Shown: in pieces, positions 1-10,271 of the stretch | Layout: each line of letters begins with the position of its first letter | How positions within the stretch are numbered: the stretch's first letter is position 1 | Source of the DNA: Branchiostoma floridae | Lineage: Eukaryota > Chordata > Leptocardii > Amphioxiformes > Branchiostomatidae | NCBI RefSeq assembly: GCF_000003815.2 | Contig: NW_023365779.1 | Span: 336,418 to 358,829, forward strand | Reading direction: 5' to 3' | DNA: 22,412 nucleotides | The notes under the pieces: model-generated | Databases searched by the model: none | Told to the model about the DNA's origin: nothing | What the model saw: only the letters and a program-made list of their open reading frames with translations | Program-made: the position numbers and the translations under genes

Positions 1-560
1 AGGCTATTGATAGCATGTGGTCACATTTTATTGCACATAAATAATGCAATTAATATTGGTTTATGGGTCAACTTCTTCCAATACTTTAAAAATATTTAGG
101 AAGTGAAACGATATACATTTTTGTATTTGAAATAAGTTTGTACACACTGTAACAGATACTCATCTAATCAAATCCTCATTGTAACAATGTTTCTGTGATA
201 AATAAAGATAAGAAAAGTCCAGTTTGGTGAAGAGTTATTATTATAATGTAAATAGTATTGTTAATAATAAATAGCTATGTTTTTCTAGTATTGTTTACCT
301 GCCCCTATTCAGGTTTATAACACTAATGTGTCTGAGCCTTTTGTACATCAATTGGGCACTGATCGAGGTGAATCAATATCCAAATTTGCACTAAGTTCCT
401 CAAACCTGGGTAATAATAGCACAGAAAAAATGACCATATTGTAAATATCAGTCAGATGATAGCACTATGAAATGAAAATCTTGTTCAGAATTCACTCTAA
501 AATGGTTGTATGAGAAGCTATGCTACAACAGTCCCTCCCGCGATACTTATAGAACAGTCC
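1..560. other. AT-rich noncoding sequence
   Basis: AT-rich with frequent stops in all frames. I see no exon, repeat array or mobile element end in it. Confidence 0.4.
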
Positions 561-773
561 CGCAAGGAGGTCACATGACTAGTGCCCGCCATTTTGAATT
601 GCTATAGTTAAAGTATGGTAGTATCGTCGCCGTACATTTTGACCAAAAACAGGGACTTAAAATGCTTGTAAAGCATGGAAACTCCGTACACATCAATGGG
701 ACACCATCTTGAACATGTTTGTGGCGGTAGGTTTAGGTGTCGTTGCGCGACGGCCGATATTTTTGTGGATATA

Positions 774-991
774 GTGGGCATTCGCTAAAAAGACATTTTG
801 CTGGGCGTTCGCTAAAAAGACCATCGAGAATCGAAAACTTTGATTTATGTCACTTCGGGTCAATGGATTGACTTGAAACTCAGGATTAATACATGGGAGC
901 ACAACGTGGACATATTCCAAGCAAAAAAAATGAGATTCGTGCAGCGCGGACTTCTCTAGAGTGGGCGTTTGTGGGCATTCGCTAAAAAGAC
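774..991. repeat. three copies of a 21-bp repeat
   Basis: GTGGGCATTCGCTAAAAAGA plus C occurs at 774-794 and 971-991, and a variant (CTGGGCGTTC...) at 801-821. The open frame across the first two copies (minus) is probably a by-product. Origin unknown; the copies lie just downstream of a LINE fragment and could be part of its 3' flank. Confidence 0.7.
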
Positions 992-1000
992 CCTCCCATA

Positions 1001-1207
1001 TTACACCGAAGGACCCGTCACACCTAACTTTTGCACATCTATCTGCAAGCGTTCTTTAAAACTATCCAGAAATGATGCCCCTACTGTGCTTGGTGATAGC
1101 AAATTCCACTCTACGATAGTTCTGGGAAAATACAAATTTTTGAACACATCAATCCTAGGTTGGTAACTCTTGTACTTGAAGTCATGGCTGTTTCTTGTTC
1201 TTTTCAT
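1001..1207 (-). mobile_element. LINE reverse transcriptase C-terminal remnant (CR1-like)
   Basis: The minus-strand frame to a TAA at 1001-1003 reads RTRNSHDFKYKSYQPRIDVF, then FPRTIVEWNLLSPSTV and LDSFKERL. This is the typical C-terminal signature of CR1/L2-type non-LTR retrotransposon pol proteins (R.NSH...Y......DV....FPRTI..WN.L......LDSFK). An in-frame stop a few codons upstream of the Met, together with the loss of the rest of the ORF, marks it as a 5'-truncated dead copy. The call rests on motif recognition without alignment. Confidence 0.75.
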
Positions 1208-1604
1208 GTTGACATAAAGTCAACGGCCCCATGAATTAAGGAGCTTCAGATGTTAGCCTCAAGTGTCAAACCTCTGCACCTAAAAGACCCCAACACACTT
1301 ATCAAGAAGTGTAGGGGTGACCTGGCCTGGTTTTCTTGGCTAAAGATGCAAGGCGACATTTTGTAATCATTTTTTAGTCTACTTTTGTTCTCAAATTTTA
1401 TGCTTCAGTTCTGTTGTTTCTCATGTGTGTCTTTATTTTGTTGGTTTGCCATGATTTTTGTCCAGTAACTGTAAAATTATGTTTTTTCATCAGCAATAAA
1501 AAGAATGATTTAATAAGAAAAATAAAACAAAATTTTACAAAAGTTCACAAAAGAATACAAACCATGGTGAAGCCACATTGCATCACCACTACCTGTAGCT
1601 ACTG
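1208..1604. other. noncoding stretch
   Basis: Mixed-composition noncoding DNA, becoming T- and then A-rich at about 1365-1560. No gene or clear element boundary was recognised. Confidence 0.35.
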
Positions 1605-1790
1605 AAAAAAGCTTCATGCTTCTCCTCAGTTCCCCCCCCCCCCACTAATTCTACCATTTTTCAGCCCCGTGATATCGGAAAGCTCTCCGTCCTGTCTGAC
1701 AGTCACCACTAGCTACTGAATGAAAAAGGCTTCCTGCTCTTCCCAGTTGAGAATGTCTGCTCCCCCCCCCCCCCCAGCAAGTGTAAAGTT
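1605..1790. repeat. diverged leading copies of the C-rich minisatellite
   Basis: Two related blocks containing AGCTACTGAA..AAAGCTTC, CAGTT and a long C run (about 1631-1643 and 1761-1774) precede the main array. A second pair of sites, CTCTCCGTCCTGTCTGACAG at 1681-1700 and CTCTGTCCTGTCTGACAGGC at 2977-2996, brackets the array. Confidence 0.6.
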
Positions 1791-1977
1791 TGCTGGTAGA
1801 CTAATTAAGCTGTTCAAAGGCATCAGTTTTGGTGAAAAACACAAGGGAGACAGCTTTTTTATATCTTTACATATCAAATTTTGTTGGTCAAAGATGAAGG
1901 AATGGGCAAAATGTTTTTTCTGTCCCCAGTTGCAAAATTCCAAAGGACTGAAGGACAGGTGCTGGCTGCAACCCTGA

Positions 1978-2960
1978 CTCAACCTCAGTTGAGAATGTCT
2001 GTCCCCATCCCCCCACACTAATTCTGCCATGCTTCTCAGTTGAGAATGTCTGTCCCCATCCCCCCACACTAATTCTGCCATGCTTCTCAGTTGAGAATGT
2101 CTGCCCCCCCCCCCACAAATTCACTAATTCTGCCTTGGTTTTCAATTGAAAATGTCTGCCCCCCCCCCCAATTCTGCCATGCTTCTCAGTTGAAAATGTC
2201 TGCCCCCCCCCACACTAACTCTACCATTTTTCCGCCGTGGAGAATGTCTGCCCCCCCCACACTAATTCTGCCATGCTTCTCAGTTGAGAATGTCTGCCCC
2301 CCCCCACTAATTCTGCCATGCTTCTCAGTTGAGAATGTCTGTCCCCATCCCCCCACACTAATTCTGCCATGCTTCTCAGTTGAGAATGTCTGCCCCCACA
2401 CACTAATTCTGCCATGCTTCTCAGTTGAGAATGTCTGCCCCCCCCACTAATTCTGCCATGCTTCTCAGTTGAGAATGTCTGTCCCCATCCCCCCACACTA
2501 ATTCTGCCATGCTTCTCAGTTGAGAATGTCTGTCCCCATCCCCCCACACTAATTCTGCCATGCTTCTCAGTTGAGAATGTCTGCCCCCCCCACACTAATT
2601 CTGCCATGCTTCTAAGTTGAGAATGTCTGCCCCCCCCCACTAATTCTGCCATGCTTCTCAGTTGAGAATGTCTGTCCCCATCCCCCCACACTAATTCTGC
2701 CATGCTTCTCAGTTGAGAATGTCTGTCCCCATCCCCCCACACTAATTCTGCCATGCTTCTCAGTTGAGAATGTCTGTCCCCATCCCCCCACACTAATTCT
2801 GCCATGCTTCTCAGTTGAGAATGTCTGTCCCCATCCCCCCACACTAATTCTGCCATGCTTCTCAGTTGAGAATGTCTGCCCCCCCCCACTAATTCTGCCA
2901 TGCTTCTCAGTTGAGAATGTCTGCCCCCCCACACACTAACTCTACCATTTTTCAGCCACA
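1978..2960. repeat. C-rich minisatellite, 45-51-bp unit, about 19 copies
   Basis: The unit is CTTCTCAGTTGAGAATGTCT followed by G, a C-rich block and CACTAATTCTGCCATG. Two length types alternate: a long type with TCCCCATCCCCCC and a short type with a plain C7-C11 run. Each unit holds TTCTCA-GT-TGAGAA, a 6-bp inverted repeat. The minus strand is G-run rich. Both strands stay open over several hundred bases, but the predicted peptides are pure repeat and change frame with C-run length, so I call no gene. Confidence 0.95.
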
Positions 2961-3171
2961 CTAACTCTACCATTTTTCTCTGTCCTGTCTGACAGGCTGC
3001 CATTTGGAAGGGCTGATCCTGTCTGACAGGCTGCCATTTGGAAGGGCTGATCCAACCCCGGGTATCGATTTGCACTTGTGCCGAGAACCGATATGTGGGA
3101 CCGTCTTCTCTAATCAATACGGCTCAGAGCAGGGACATGAGAGGAATAGTAACAACTGTCCCTCAGGGTGT

Positions 3172-3437
3172 AGGGCTGTCGTCTTAAGACATGACTGTCG
3201 TTCTAAGACATGACTGTAGTTTTAAGACATGACTGTCGTTCTAAGACATGACTGTAGTTTTAAGACATGACTGTCGTTCTAAGACATGACTGTAGTTTTA
3301 AGACATGACTGTAGTTCTAAGATATGACTGTAGTTCTAAGACATGACTGTAGTTTTAAGACATGACTGTTGTCCTAAGACATGACTGTCCCCCTAAGACA
3401 CGACTGTCTTCTTAAGACATGGCTGTCTTCCGAAGAC
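3172..3437. repeat. 20-bp tandem array, about 13 copies
   Basis: The unit is TTCTAAGACATGACTGTAGT with variants. The first copies alternate between CGTTC and AGTTT spacers, giving a 40-bp higher-order period. Later copies become irregular (GATATGACTGT, CACGACTGT, CATGGCTGT). Confidence 0.95.
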
Positions 3438-3439
3438 CA

Positions 3440-3710
3440 TCTAGCATTGTAAAGATATACAACTTTGCAGCTCTTGTGCAGCTAAGTACCAAAAACCAAA
3501 ACAGCACTGAAGGCACAAGCATCCTTTGGGCAGTGTAACATGAACAGGATTGTTTTCCTACGACATAACATTTGTACATCATGTTTATGCTACTTATTAT
3601 AAGTGATTTGGTGTCATAAAAAGCTGATGTATGTTTATGTTATTGAAGTTAATTTGGTTTTGTTGAACTTTATGTATGACTTATGTTCAGGGTTCTCCCC
3701 CAGGAAGCTT
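3440..3710. other. noncoding stretch
   Basis: AT-rich single-copy-looking sequence between the 20-bp array and the hAT-type element. Nothing recognised. Confidence 0.35.
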
Positions 3711-3711
3711 T

Positions 3712-4183
3712 GTGAACAGTAGGGATGCGTACCTAAACCCACTTTTGGGTACAGGTCCGGATTTGAATCCAGAGGTTTAGGTACAGGTCCGGACCTAATG
3801 AGTCCGGACCTAAATGCATGGCATTGAATATTATATCATAATATTATATTATGATATGTTACAACGGCAAGAAATGTATCAAAAAGGGTAAAAGCATGTT
3901 TGAACCAATAAAAACGTGTTTATTATGGTAGACACATGATGCAACAAAAATTTGACCCTTGTTGCTTTTCCCTCACTGGGGCTCAGAGACTGCTATGGTA
4001 ATTTCACAGTAATTTATCTGTCAAAGTGGCCATCCCCTGACCTGTTATCCTGCCTGGCTTGCGCTAATTAGATACATGTCCAGTACCGGTACACAAGGGT
4101 TCCGGTATTTTTGTATCTGTACCTAATTGATTGTACCGGTACTGTATCGGTACACTGTACCGGTACACATCCCTAGTAAACAG
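3712..4183. mobile_element. hAT-type MITE, 456 bp, with 8-bp target duplication
   Basis: Termini are TAGGGATGCGTACC (3720) and its near reverse complement GGTACACATCCCTA (ending 4175). Flanks GTGAACAG (3712-3719) and GTAAACAG (4176-4183) form an 8-bp target duplication with one mismatch, and both fit the hAT pattern nTnnnnAn. The interior repeats GTACAGGTCCGGA/GTACCGGTAC-type short palindromes near both ends and an AT palindrome near 3830-3856. No transposase frame is present, so it is nonautonomous. Confidence 0.85.
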
Positions 4184-4315
4184 CTACGACAGAGCAATAG
4201 CAGTATAAAAATCAGCACCGTGGACAGAGACATCACACAACTGGGAGAAATGATGTAAATGAATAAAGTACCAAATTTCTACAGCAAAAAGGCATCACTT
4301 AGTCATAAATGTGGA

Positions 4316-4590
4316 CATCAAATGGCCAGGTCACTAGACTGGTAGATACAATATCAAGAGGTTGTGGGTTTTATTTCTAGCTGGATGTTGTTTCCTTAAG
4401 AAAGGCACTTAACAAGACTTTCCTCACTCCATCCAGGTGTAAAAATGTGTACCTGAGTTTGGTTAGGGAGGTAAAGACAGTGGAAGTAAAGAGATGGACT
4501 CCGCCTCCCAATATCCTGCCCTAGACACAGTGATTAACAACCCATCTCCCCTATGGCCTCAAAAAGGCTCTGGGACTACTTTAAATCGCA
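4316..4590 (+). mobile_element. tRNA-derived SINE
   Basis: It begins with a degenerate tRNA-like head: ACTAGACTGGTAGATA..ATATCAAGAGGTTGTGGGTT, with a B-box-like GGTTTTATTTC at 4367-4377. It continues with TCCTTAAGAAAGGCACTTAA and ACTTTCCTCACTCCA, the body typical of marine-invertebrate tRNA SINEs. It then has the GACTCCGCCTCCC..CTAGACACAGTGA segment and a CCTCAAAAAGGCTCTGGGAC end. Mutations in the B box suggest an old copy. Identification is from pattern memory. Confidence 0.75.
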
Positions 4591-4599
4591 ACATAAATG

Positions 4600-5530
4600 T
4601 TTCATCTTAAACTGCAGTCAGACAAGCTTCTCTTGCCTTTATTTAAAACTTTCATGCAGTCAATAATGCAGGCTAGCCTAATCTCATGGGTCAGTTTACA
4701 CCAACTCAAATGTGGCATACACGAAAACCCCATAACCACCCCATGTATTGATTAGACCCAGATGAGCCCCAACCTTCGTGATTGATGGACGGTGTCAATC
4801 AATGTCCTGTCTGCTCTTCCAGTGACCAATCAGCTCCCTGCAAAGTAACCGGGTCTGAGACGCTGCATGTTTGATAATGAGGCTGTGGGAAGCTACTGGA
4901 CATGGTCATGAGGTGCCCCCTAGCAGACAGCGGATAAACTGCAGACATGTATCTTCTACACTGTATGATATTACACCTACATTGTACAGCTTATTGTTGG
5001 AAGCAAGTTTAGCATTGTACTATGATTCCTATCAACACAGATAAGCTTCCATTCTACAGGTACAGTGTATGATTTTAACACTGGTTTTCATTGACTGACT
5101 ATCAAAGATTAAAATTCTTCTGAATCAGCATTATCCTACCTTCAGTAGTGTGCAAATGTACAACACCAGGATACAGGAATATTAATAGTTGTTGCCACAA
5201 AATTAATGGACAAATCAAGTACTGTAAAATTGGTAAGTTTATGGGCCATTAGGAAGAATACATTGCTTTTTCTCCAATAAAAGAAGTTGGATGGTGAGAA
5301 GTTGTTTTTGTAGATCAGTACTGTTGGACAATGTTTAGTATTACATTTTTTACCTCACTTACTTTATATATTTGACTTTCAAGGGCTTTGTTAGTGGTCT
5401 ATAATGCTGGTATTATTTGGAAAATTGTGTTCAATAAGATTAATATGAAAGCAGAAAGAGTTTTAAGGGAAAGACATGTCCCTTTAAGTTAGTACACACA
5501 GATTTCCAAGTGTTTCCTCTTAGCCCGTAG
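4600..5530. other. noncoding stretch
   Basis: About 0.9 kb with no recognised gene. It includes a small inverted repeat around 4778-4805 (TTGATTGACA type) and otherwise AT-rich unique-looking sequence. Confidence 0.35.
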
Positions 5531-5535
5531 TAATC

Positions 5536-5700
5536 TTTGTTTGTTTGTTTGTTGGGTTTATTTGGATCTCCATTAGCGGTACCACCGAAGTGGTACCGTT
5601 ATTCTTCCTGGAGTCCGACAAATATAGGTATATACAATAAAAACGAACATAATCAACAAAACTTATACACTTGGTAAACAGAACAGCAACAAAATTAACT
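5536..5700 (-). mobile_element. LINE/SINE-type 3' end with terminal hairpin
   Basis: On the minus strand it reads GGACTCCAGGAAGAATAACG, a hairpin CGGTACCA-loop-TGGTACCG (5577-5598), then CTAATGGAGATCCAAATAAA and a CAAA repeat tail (5536-5552). A conserved stem-loop followed by AATAAA and a short simple-repeat tail is the usual 3' architecture of CR1/L2/RTE-like elements and their dependent SINEs. The upstream limit (higher coordinates) is unclear. Confidence 0.6.
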
Positions 5701-5864
5701 GAGGCAACTTAAATTGAACGTGAGAGGTCAGAGGTCAAAATTAAACGTCAGAATTATCTTCTGGTATTTGTATGCAAAAAATAAATCTTGAACTCTTGCA
5801 GAGTTTTGCTTGATGATTTCATTAAACCAAGTAATGAACTAATGTGGCTTGATGGTAAATTGAT

Positions 5865-5985
5865 GAGGGTTAGACATCCAGGTAATAGGATATCAAAAAG
5901 CAGTCACTGATGAAAAATAGTGGACACTATCTGATATGTGAGTGTTGCTTGAGTAGCTTTTTGGTGTGGTTTGATCGGGGTTGGA
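5865..5985. repeat. degraded copy of fold-back family (see 7440-7645)
   Basis: It shares GACATCC.GGTA, ATATCAAAAAGCAGT, TAGTGG.CACTATCTG and TTGCTTGAGTA.CTTTTTGG with the intact copy at 7440-7645, but the middle is deleted. Both ends of the family can be recognised in this short version. Confidence 0.65.
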
Positions 5986-5989
5986 CAAG

Positions 5990-6160
5990 TTTTCTAAAAG
6001 TCTTGTCCTATCAGGCAAGTACATGTAAAATTTACTTGCTTGAAACAAATTTTTACTTGTCCAAAATTCTGTGTTGACAAATGCTTGATGCCACAGTAAC
6101 AAGTACATGAAAATCTCACTCATTGAAAAATCTTACTTGCTTGATCGGGCAAGTGGCTAC
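5990..6160. repeat. short repeats around ACTTGC and GGCAAGT
   Basis: Several imperfect copies and inverted copies of TCAGGCAAGTA / TACTTGCTTGA / TTACTTGTCC lie within 170 bp. Function unknown. Confidence 0.4.
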
Positions 6161-6289
6161 AACATGAGTTTTCCTGATAAACTATTTTAATTGCAGAGGA
6201 CAACAGGGCTAGTGGACTTGTTCAATCTTGCCTGGTGGTAGCTTTTGTCTCAGAAGTTTGTGTTCAATAATAATTCTAAGTTCTTCAGA

Positions 6290-7125
6290 ACTGGCCAGCT
6301 GAACCTGAGAATTGGTTACAAGGAAAACATTCATCATCTAACAGCTCATGGTTCTTCGCAATCACATGGTCAAGTTCATGTTCATCAGTCAAACCTGCCA
6401 ATAACGATTGCTCAGAGAAACAGAGAAGAAAATAGTTGATACTAGACAGGTAGCCAGCATAGACAAGACTACTATTGTTTTGGGTCAATAGGAAAATGGT
6501 GTATGTTTCTCTGCAATCTCATGGTCAAGTTCACGTTCATCGGTCAAACCTGCCGATAACGATTGCTCAGAGAAACAGAGAAGAAAATAGTTGATACTAG
6601 ACAGGTGGCCAGCATAGACAAGATCACCATTGTTTTGGGTCAATGGGAAAAATGTTTGAAACCACACACAAAAAAAACATGTTTTGCTGCAATCTTATGG
6701 TCAAGTTCGCGTTCAGTCAAACCTGTCGATAACGATCACTCTGAGAAACACAGAAATGGTCCTACCAGTCAGGTGGCCACTGTAGACAGGGTTGTTATTG
6801 TTTGGATCAATGGAAAATGATGTATGACACAACCAAGAACATGCTTCTCTGTCGTCTCATGGTCAAATGCAAGTGCAGTCAAACCTGTCAATGGTGATTA
6901 CTTTAGAGGAGCAGAGAAGAAAATAGTTATACCAGACAAGTGGCCACTGTAGACAAGATTCCTATAAGTGTTTTGGATCTATGGAAAATGATGTATGACA
7001 CAACCAAGAACATGCTTCTATGTCATCTCATGGTCAACTGCAAGTTCGGTAAAACCTGTCGATAGCATTTTCTCAGAGGACCAGAAATACTTTTACTAGT
7101 CTGGTGTACAGCATGTACAAGATGG
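6290..7125. repeat. tandem array of ~165-bp units (5 copies)
   Basis: The anchor (C)TCATGGTCAAGTTC recurs near 6360, 6517, 6691, 6855 and 7025. Each is followed by CAGTCAAACCTG, GATAACGATTGCTCAGAGAA, ACAGAGAAGAAAATAGTT and TTGTTTTGGGTCAATGGAAA. Units 2 and 3 are closest; 4 and 5 are more diverged. The small open frames inside are not conserved between units. Confidence 0.9.
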
Positions 7126-7128
7126 CAT

Positions 7129-7405
7129 TATCTAGCAAGTGGTAAGAGGGGAGTTCTGAACGAATTTGACTTAAAATAAACAGAGTAGTTTGTTAACCAA
7201 GACCCTTACATGCCTTTCTAGTTGTTTCTTCTCCTTATTCTTCTTCATTGACTTTTACCAATGGTTACGGATAAAGTAGAAAATACCTTGTTGTGTCCAA
7301 TTACATTACTAGTATCTAGCAAGTGTCAAGAGAGGGCAAAAGGGACTGATACATTTTGAATTCCAAATACATTTGACATTAGACTAAACAGAGTAGCTTG
7401 TCAGG
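7129..7405. repeat. tandem pair of ~185-bp repeats
   Basis: TATCTAGCAAGTG.(T)AAGAG...GAATTTGAC...A.ACAGAGTAGTTTGT at 7129-7195 recurs with changes at 7314-7402. Confidence 0.65.
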
Positions 7406-7439
7406 TTAGACCATGTGAAGGTAAATATGTCGTTGAGGA

Positions 7440-7645
7440 TTTGACATCCTGGTATTAGATATGCAAAAAGCAGTTACTCAAGCAACTGGATGTGATTTTG
7501 TAAATGGTCAAACGGTCAGACAATTGTAAAAGATCAGTTTCCAGATCTCTTCAGTGTCACTGACGAAAGATAGTGGCTACTATCTGAAACGCCTGACCAT
7601 TTCCAAAATCATATCCAGTTGCTTGAGTAACTGCTTTTTGGCTTA
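7440..7645. mobile_element. fold-back MITE-like element
   Basis: Arms 7464-7510 and 7594-7640 (CAAAAAGCAGTTACTCAAGC outward) are reverse complements over 47 bp with about two mismatches. Inside lies a second small stem, GATAGT-GGCT-ACTATC (about 7569-7584). No coding capacity, and no clear target duplication was found. A degraded relative lies at 5865-5985, so this is a family rather than a chance palindrome. Confidence 0.7.
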
Positions 7646-7849
7646 TGTATTTAAGTGTAAATGTTGCCTTTCAAGCTATCTTCCAAGTTCCCTGCAGTGT
7701 AATTCTATTTGACATTCCGCCCATGTCTGCCCAAATGTGGTTCAATTTCCTCCCTTCATCCTCCCAAAGCCATGATTCACAAAAATCCATTCCACTTCGG
7801 CTCAGTTACAAACAGGATGAAACAGGCACAATGAGATATCGGCCATGGA

Positions 7850-9200
7850 GGAGATTCCTTTGGAAACATCAGCAGAGTTGGTTAAGGAGCACAATGCTAT
7901 ATTTCAGGGGAACGACTCAAGCTGAAAATTACTATGACTTATCAAAATTGACATGACATCATCAAAATAAAAATCAGATGTAGAGAACCAAGAAATTAGA
8001 TTTTTGTGGCCTTTTTTAAGCCAGATCCTTTGGAAACACCAGCAGAGTTGGTTTAGGAGCACAATGCTGTATTTTAGGGGAACGAATCAAGCTGAAAATT
8101 GCTATGACTTTTGAAAATTGACACATTCTTTGGCATGACATGAAAACAAAATTTTATGTAGAGAACCAAGAAATTAGATTTATGTGGCTTTAGGAATAAT
8201 TTTAAGTCAGATCATTTGGAGACATCAGCAGAGTTGGTTTAGGAGCACAAAGCAATATTTCAGGGGAACGAATCAAGCTGAAAATTACTATGACTTATGA
8301 AAATTGACAAATTCTTTGGCATGACATCATGAAAAGCATTCCTTTTTGTAAAAATTACATGTAGAGAACTAAGAAAATAATCTTTTGGAAGCATCAGCAG
8401 AGTTGGTTAAGGAGCACAATGCTATAGTTTAGGGGAACGAATCAAGCTGAAAATTACTATGACTTATCAAAATTGACATGACATCATCAAAATAAAAATC
8501 AGATGTAGAGAACCAAGAAATCAGATTTTTGTGGCCTTTTTTTAAGCCAGATCCTTTGGAAGTATCCGCAGAGTTGGTTTAGGGGCACAATGCTATATTT
8601 TAGGGGAACGACTCAAGCTGAAAATTACTATGACTTATCCAAATTGATATGACATCATGAAAATAAAAATCACAGAAAACCAAGAAATTAAGTTTTGTGG
8701 CCTTTTTTAAGCCAGATCCTTTGGAAGCATCAGCAGAGTTGGTTAAGGAGCACAATGCTGTATTTTAGGGGAACGAATCAAGCTGAAAATAACTCTGACT
8801 TATGAAAATTGACAAATGCTTTGGCATGACAGCATGAAAACAAAATTGCCTGTAGAGAACCAAGAAATTAGATTTATGCGGCCTTTAGGAATAATTTCAA
8901 GCCAGATCCTTTGGAAGCATCAGCAGAGTTGGTTTAGGGGCACAATGCTGTATTTCAGGGGAACAACTCAAGCTGAAAATTATCCTGACTTATGAAAATT
9001 GACAAATGCTTTGGCATGACATCATGAAAACAAAATTTTATGTAGAGAACCAGGAAAATTAGTTTCATTTGGCCTTTACTTTAGGAATAATTTTAAGCCA
9101 GATCCTTTGGATCTTTTGGAAACACCAGCAGAGTTGGTTTAGGAGCACAATGCAGTATTTCATGGCAACAATTCAAGCTGAAAATTACTATATCATATGA
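7850..9200. repeat. tandem array of ~170-200-bp units (8 copies)
   Basis: GCAGAGTTGGTT(T/A)AGG recurs at 7872, 8042, 8228, 8397, 8568, 8733, 8923 and 9128. Each copy is followed by AGCACAATGCT, AGGGGAACGAATCAAGCTGA, TATGACTTATGAAAATTGAC and GTAGAGAACCAAGAAATTAG. Spacings are 165-205 bp. The 103-codon open frame that starts near 7645 runs into unit 1 and is not preserved in other units. Confidence 0.95.
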
Positions 9201-9340
9201 CTTACGAAAATAGGCGGGGTTCTTTGCCGCTCACACAAAGGAGTTTCACGACTATGACTCAGAATCTCCCACCAGTCAAAAATGTAGATAACCTTTAGTT
9301 GGTAGATTCAGAAATATCCACGAATCTAATCTTTTCGTAA

Positions 9341-9366
9341 ATTGATTGATTGATTGATTGATTGAT
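9341..9366. repeat. (ATTG)n microsatellite
   Basis: A run of about 6.5 ATTG units. It could be the 3' tail of an unrecognised element occupying about 9200-9340. Confidence 0.9.
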
Positions 9367-9369
9367 AGA

Positions 9370-10270
9370 AGTTATACTCCTAAATTTTAAAAATTGGCAG
9401 AGCTATCACAGCTATTAGATGGTTTTCAATCTCATGCAAGAGCTTGATAAGTTTCCTGTTTGAGTTACTGGATTTCACAAATCAACTCAAAGTTTCACAA
9501 GTTTTCACAAGTCACTGAGAAAACACTTTCACAAGATCACAGAAATTTGAATTTCGAAAATAATTTTTGTGTTTTTTTTTTTAAATGAGTCAATATAGCT
9601 AGAATTATTTTTTCCTCCCAATTTTCTGTTAGACCTTCAAACCACCCTCCCACAGGTGCATTGGTGCAAGTTTTTTTGTTTGTTTTCAAACTACTAATGA
9701 ATGTTCTTGTGCTTTATTCTACATGTACTGAAAAGATCAAGAGACAATTTGAAAGAAATAACTTTGCATGGCCTGAGACATATCAGACTTCCCTGCTGAC
9801 GAGCATTTACGAATCCTGTAACAACGTTTTACAAGTCACCCATCCGCCAGCAAACATCATCCTAACAACTCCGTACCACGGTTTTACTGGCTAATAGTTT
9901 CCCTATCGGCCCCTATAAACATTAAACTGGCCCCGATGGTCCATCATTGCGCTCTTAGCTTTGACTTCAGCATCGGAAACTGAATGGATTTTTGTGAAAT
10001 TGGACCTTTGGGAACGATTGCTGGAATTACTAGCTACAATGAGAGGCTCTTCGACTCCGAACATTCCAAGTTTCCGTTGACCTCTACGCTCGTACGACCT
10101 TGGTCCAATCATCGTCTTCTATCTCGTTAATTCCTGCTGAAAAGTTCACGTCCATAAAGCCCGAGCCGTTAAATCTCGCCGCGCTTCAGTCCGGCGGAAA
10201 CTCTGCGGACGGACGCGACAGGGGAACTGATCGGGAGCGACGACCATGAAATTGGAATTGAATTTTTTAT
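9370..10270. other. noncoding stretch with a GC-richer block
   Basis: 9370-9900 is AT-rich with TTTCACAAG-type short repeats near 9470-9535. 9900-10270 is more balanced and CpG-containing. A 69-codon minus frame at 9903-10112 has fairly gene-like codons, but it lacks a recognised domain and has a stop three codons upstream of its ATG. I do not call a gene. Confidence 0.35.
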
Positions 10271-10271
10271 C

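Noticed and set aside
2221-3117. 298-codon minus-strand open frame
   Set aside because: It is almost entirely translated C/G-rich minisatellite (repeated RHSQLRSMAELV-type units). Other frames on both strands are open too, and the frame shifts with C-run length.
4316-4390. Functional tRNA gene
   Set aside because: The B box is degenerate, no cloverleaf closes, and the sequence continues into a SINE body.
7645-7956. 103-codon plus-strand frame
   Set aside because: Half lies in unique sequence and half in the first unit of the ~170-bp array. Other units do not preserve the frame, and no domain is seen.
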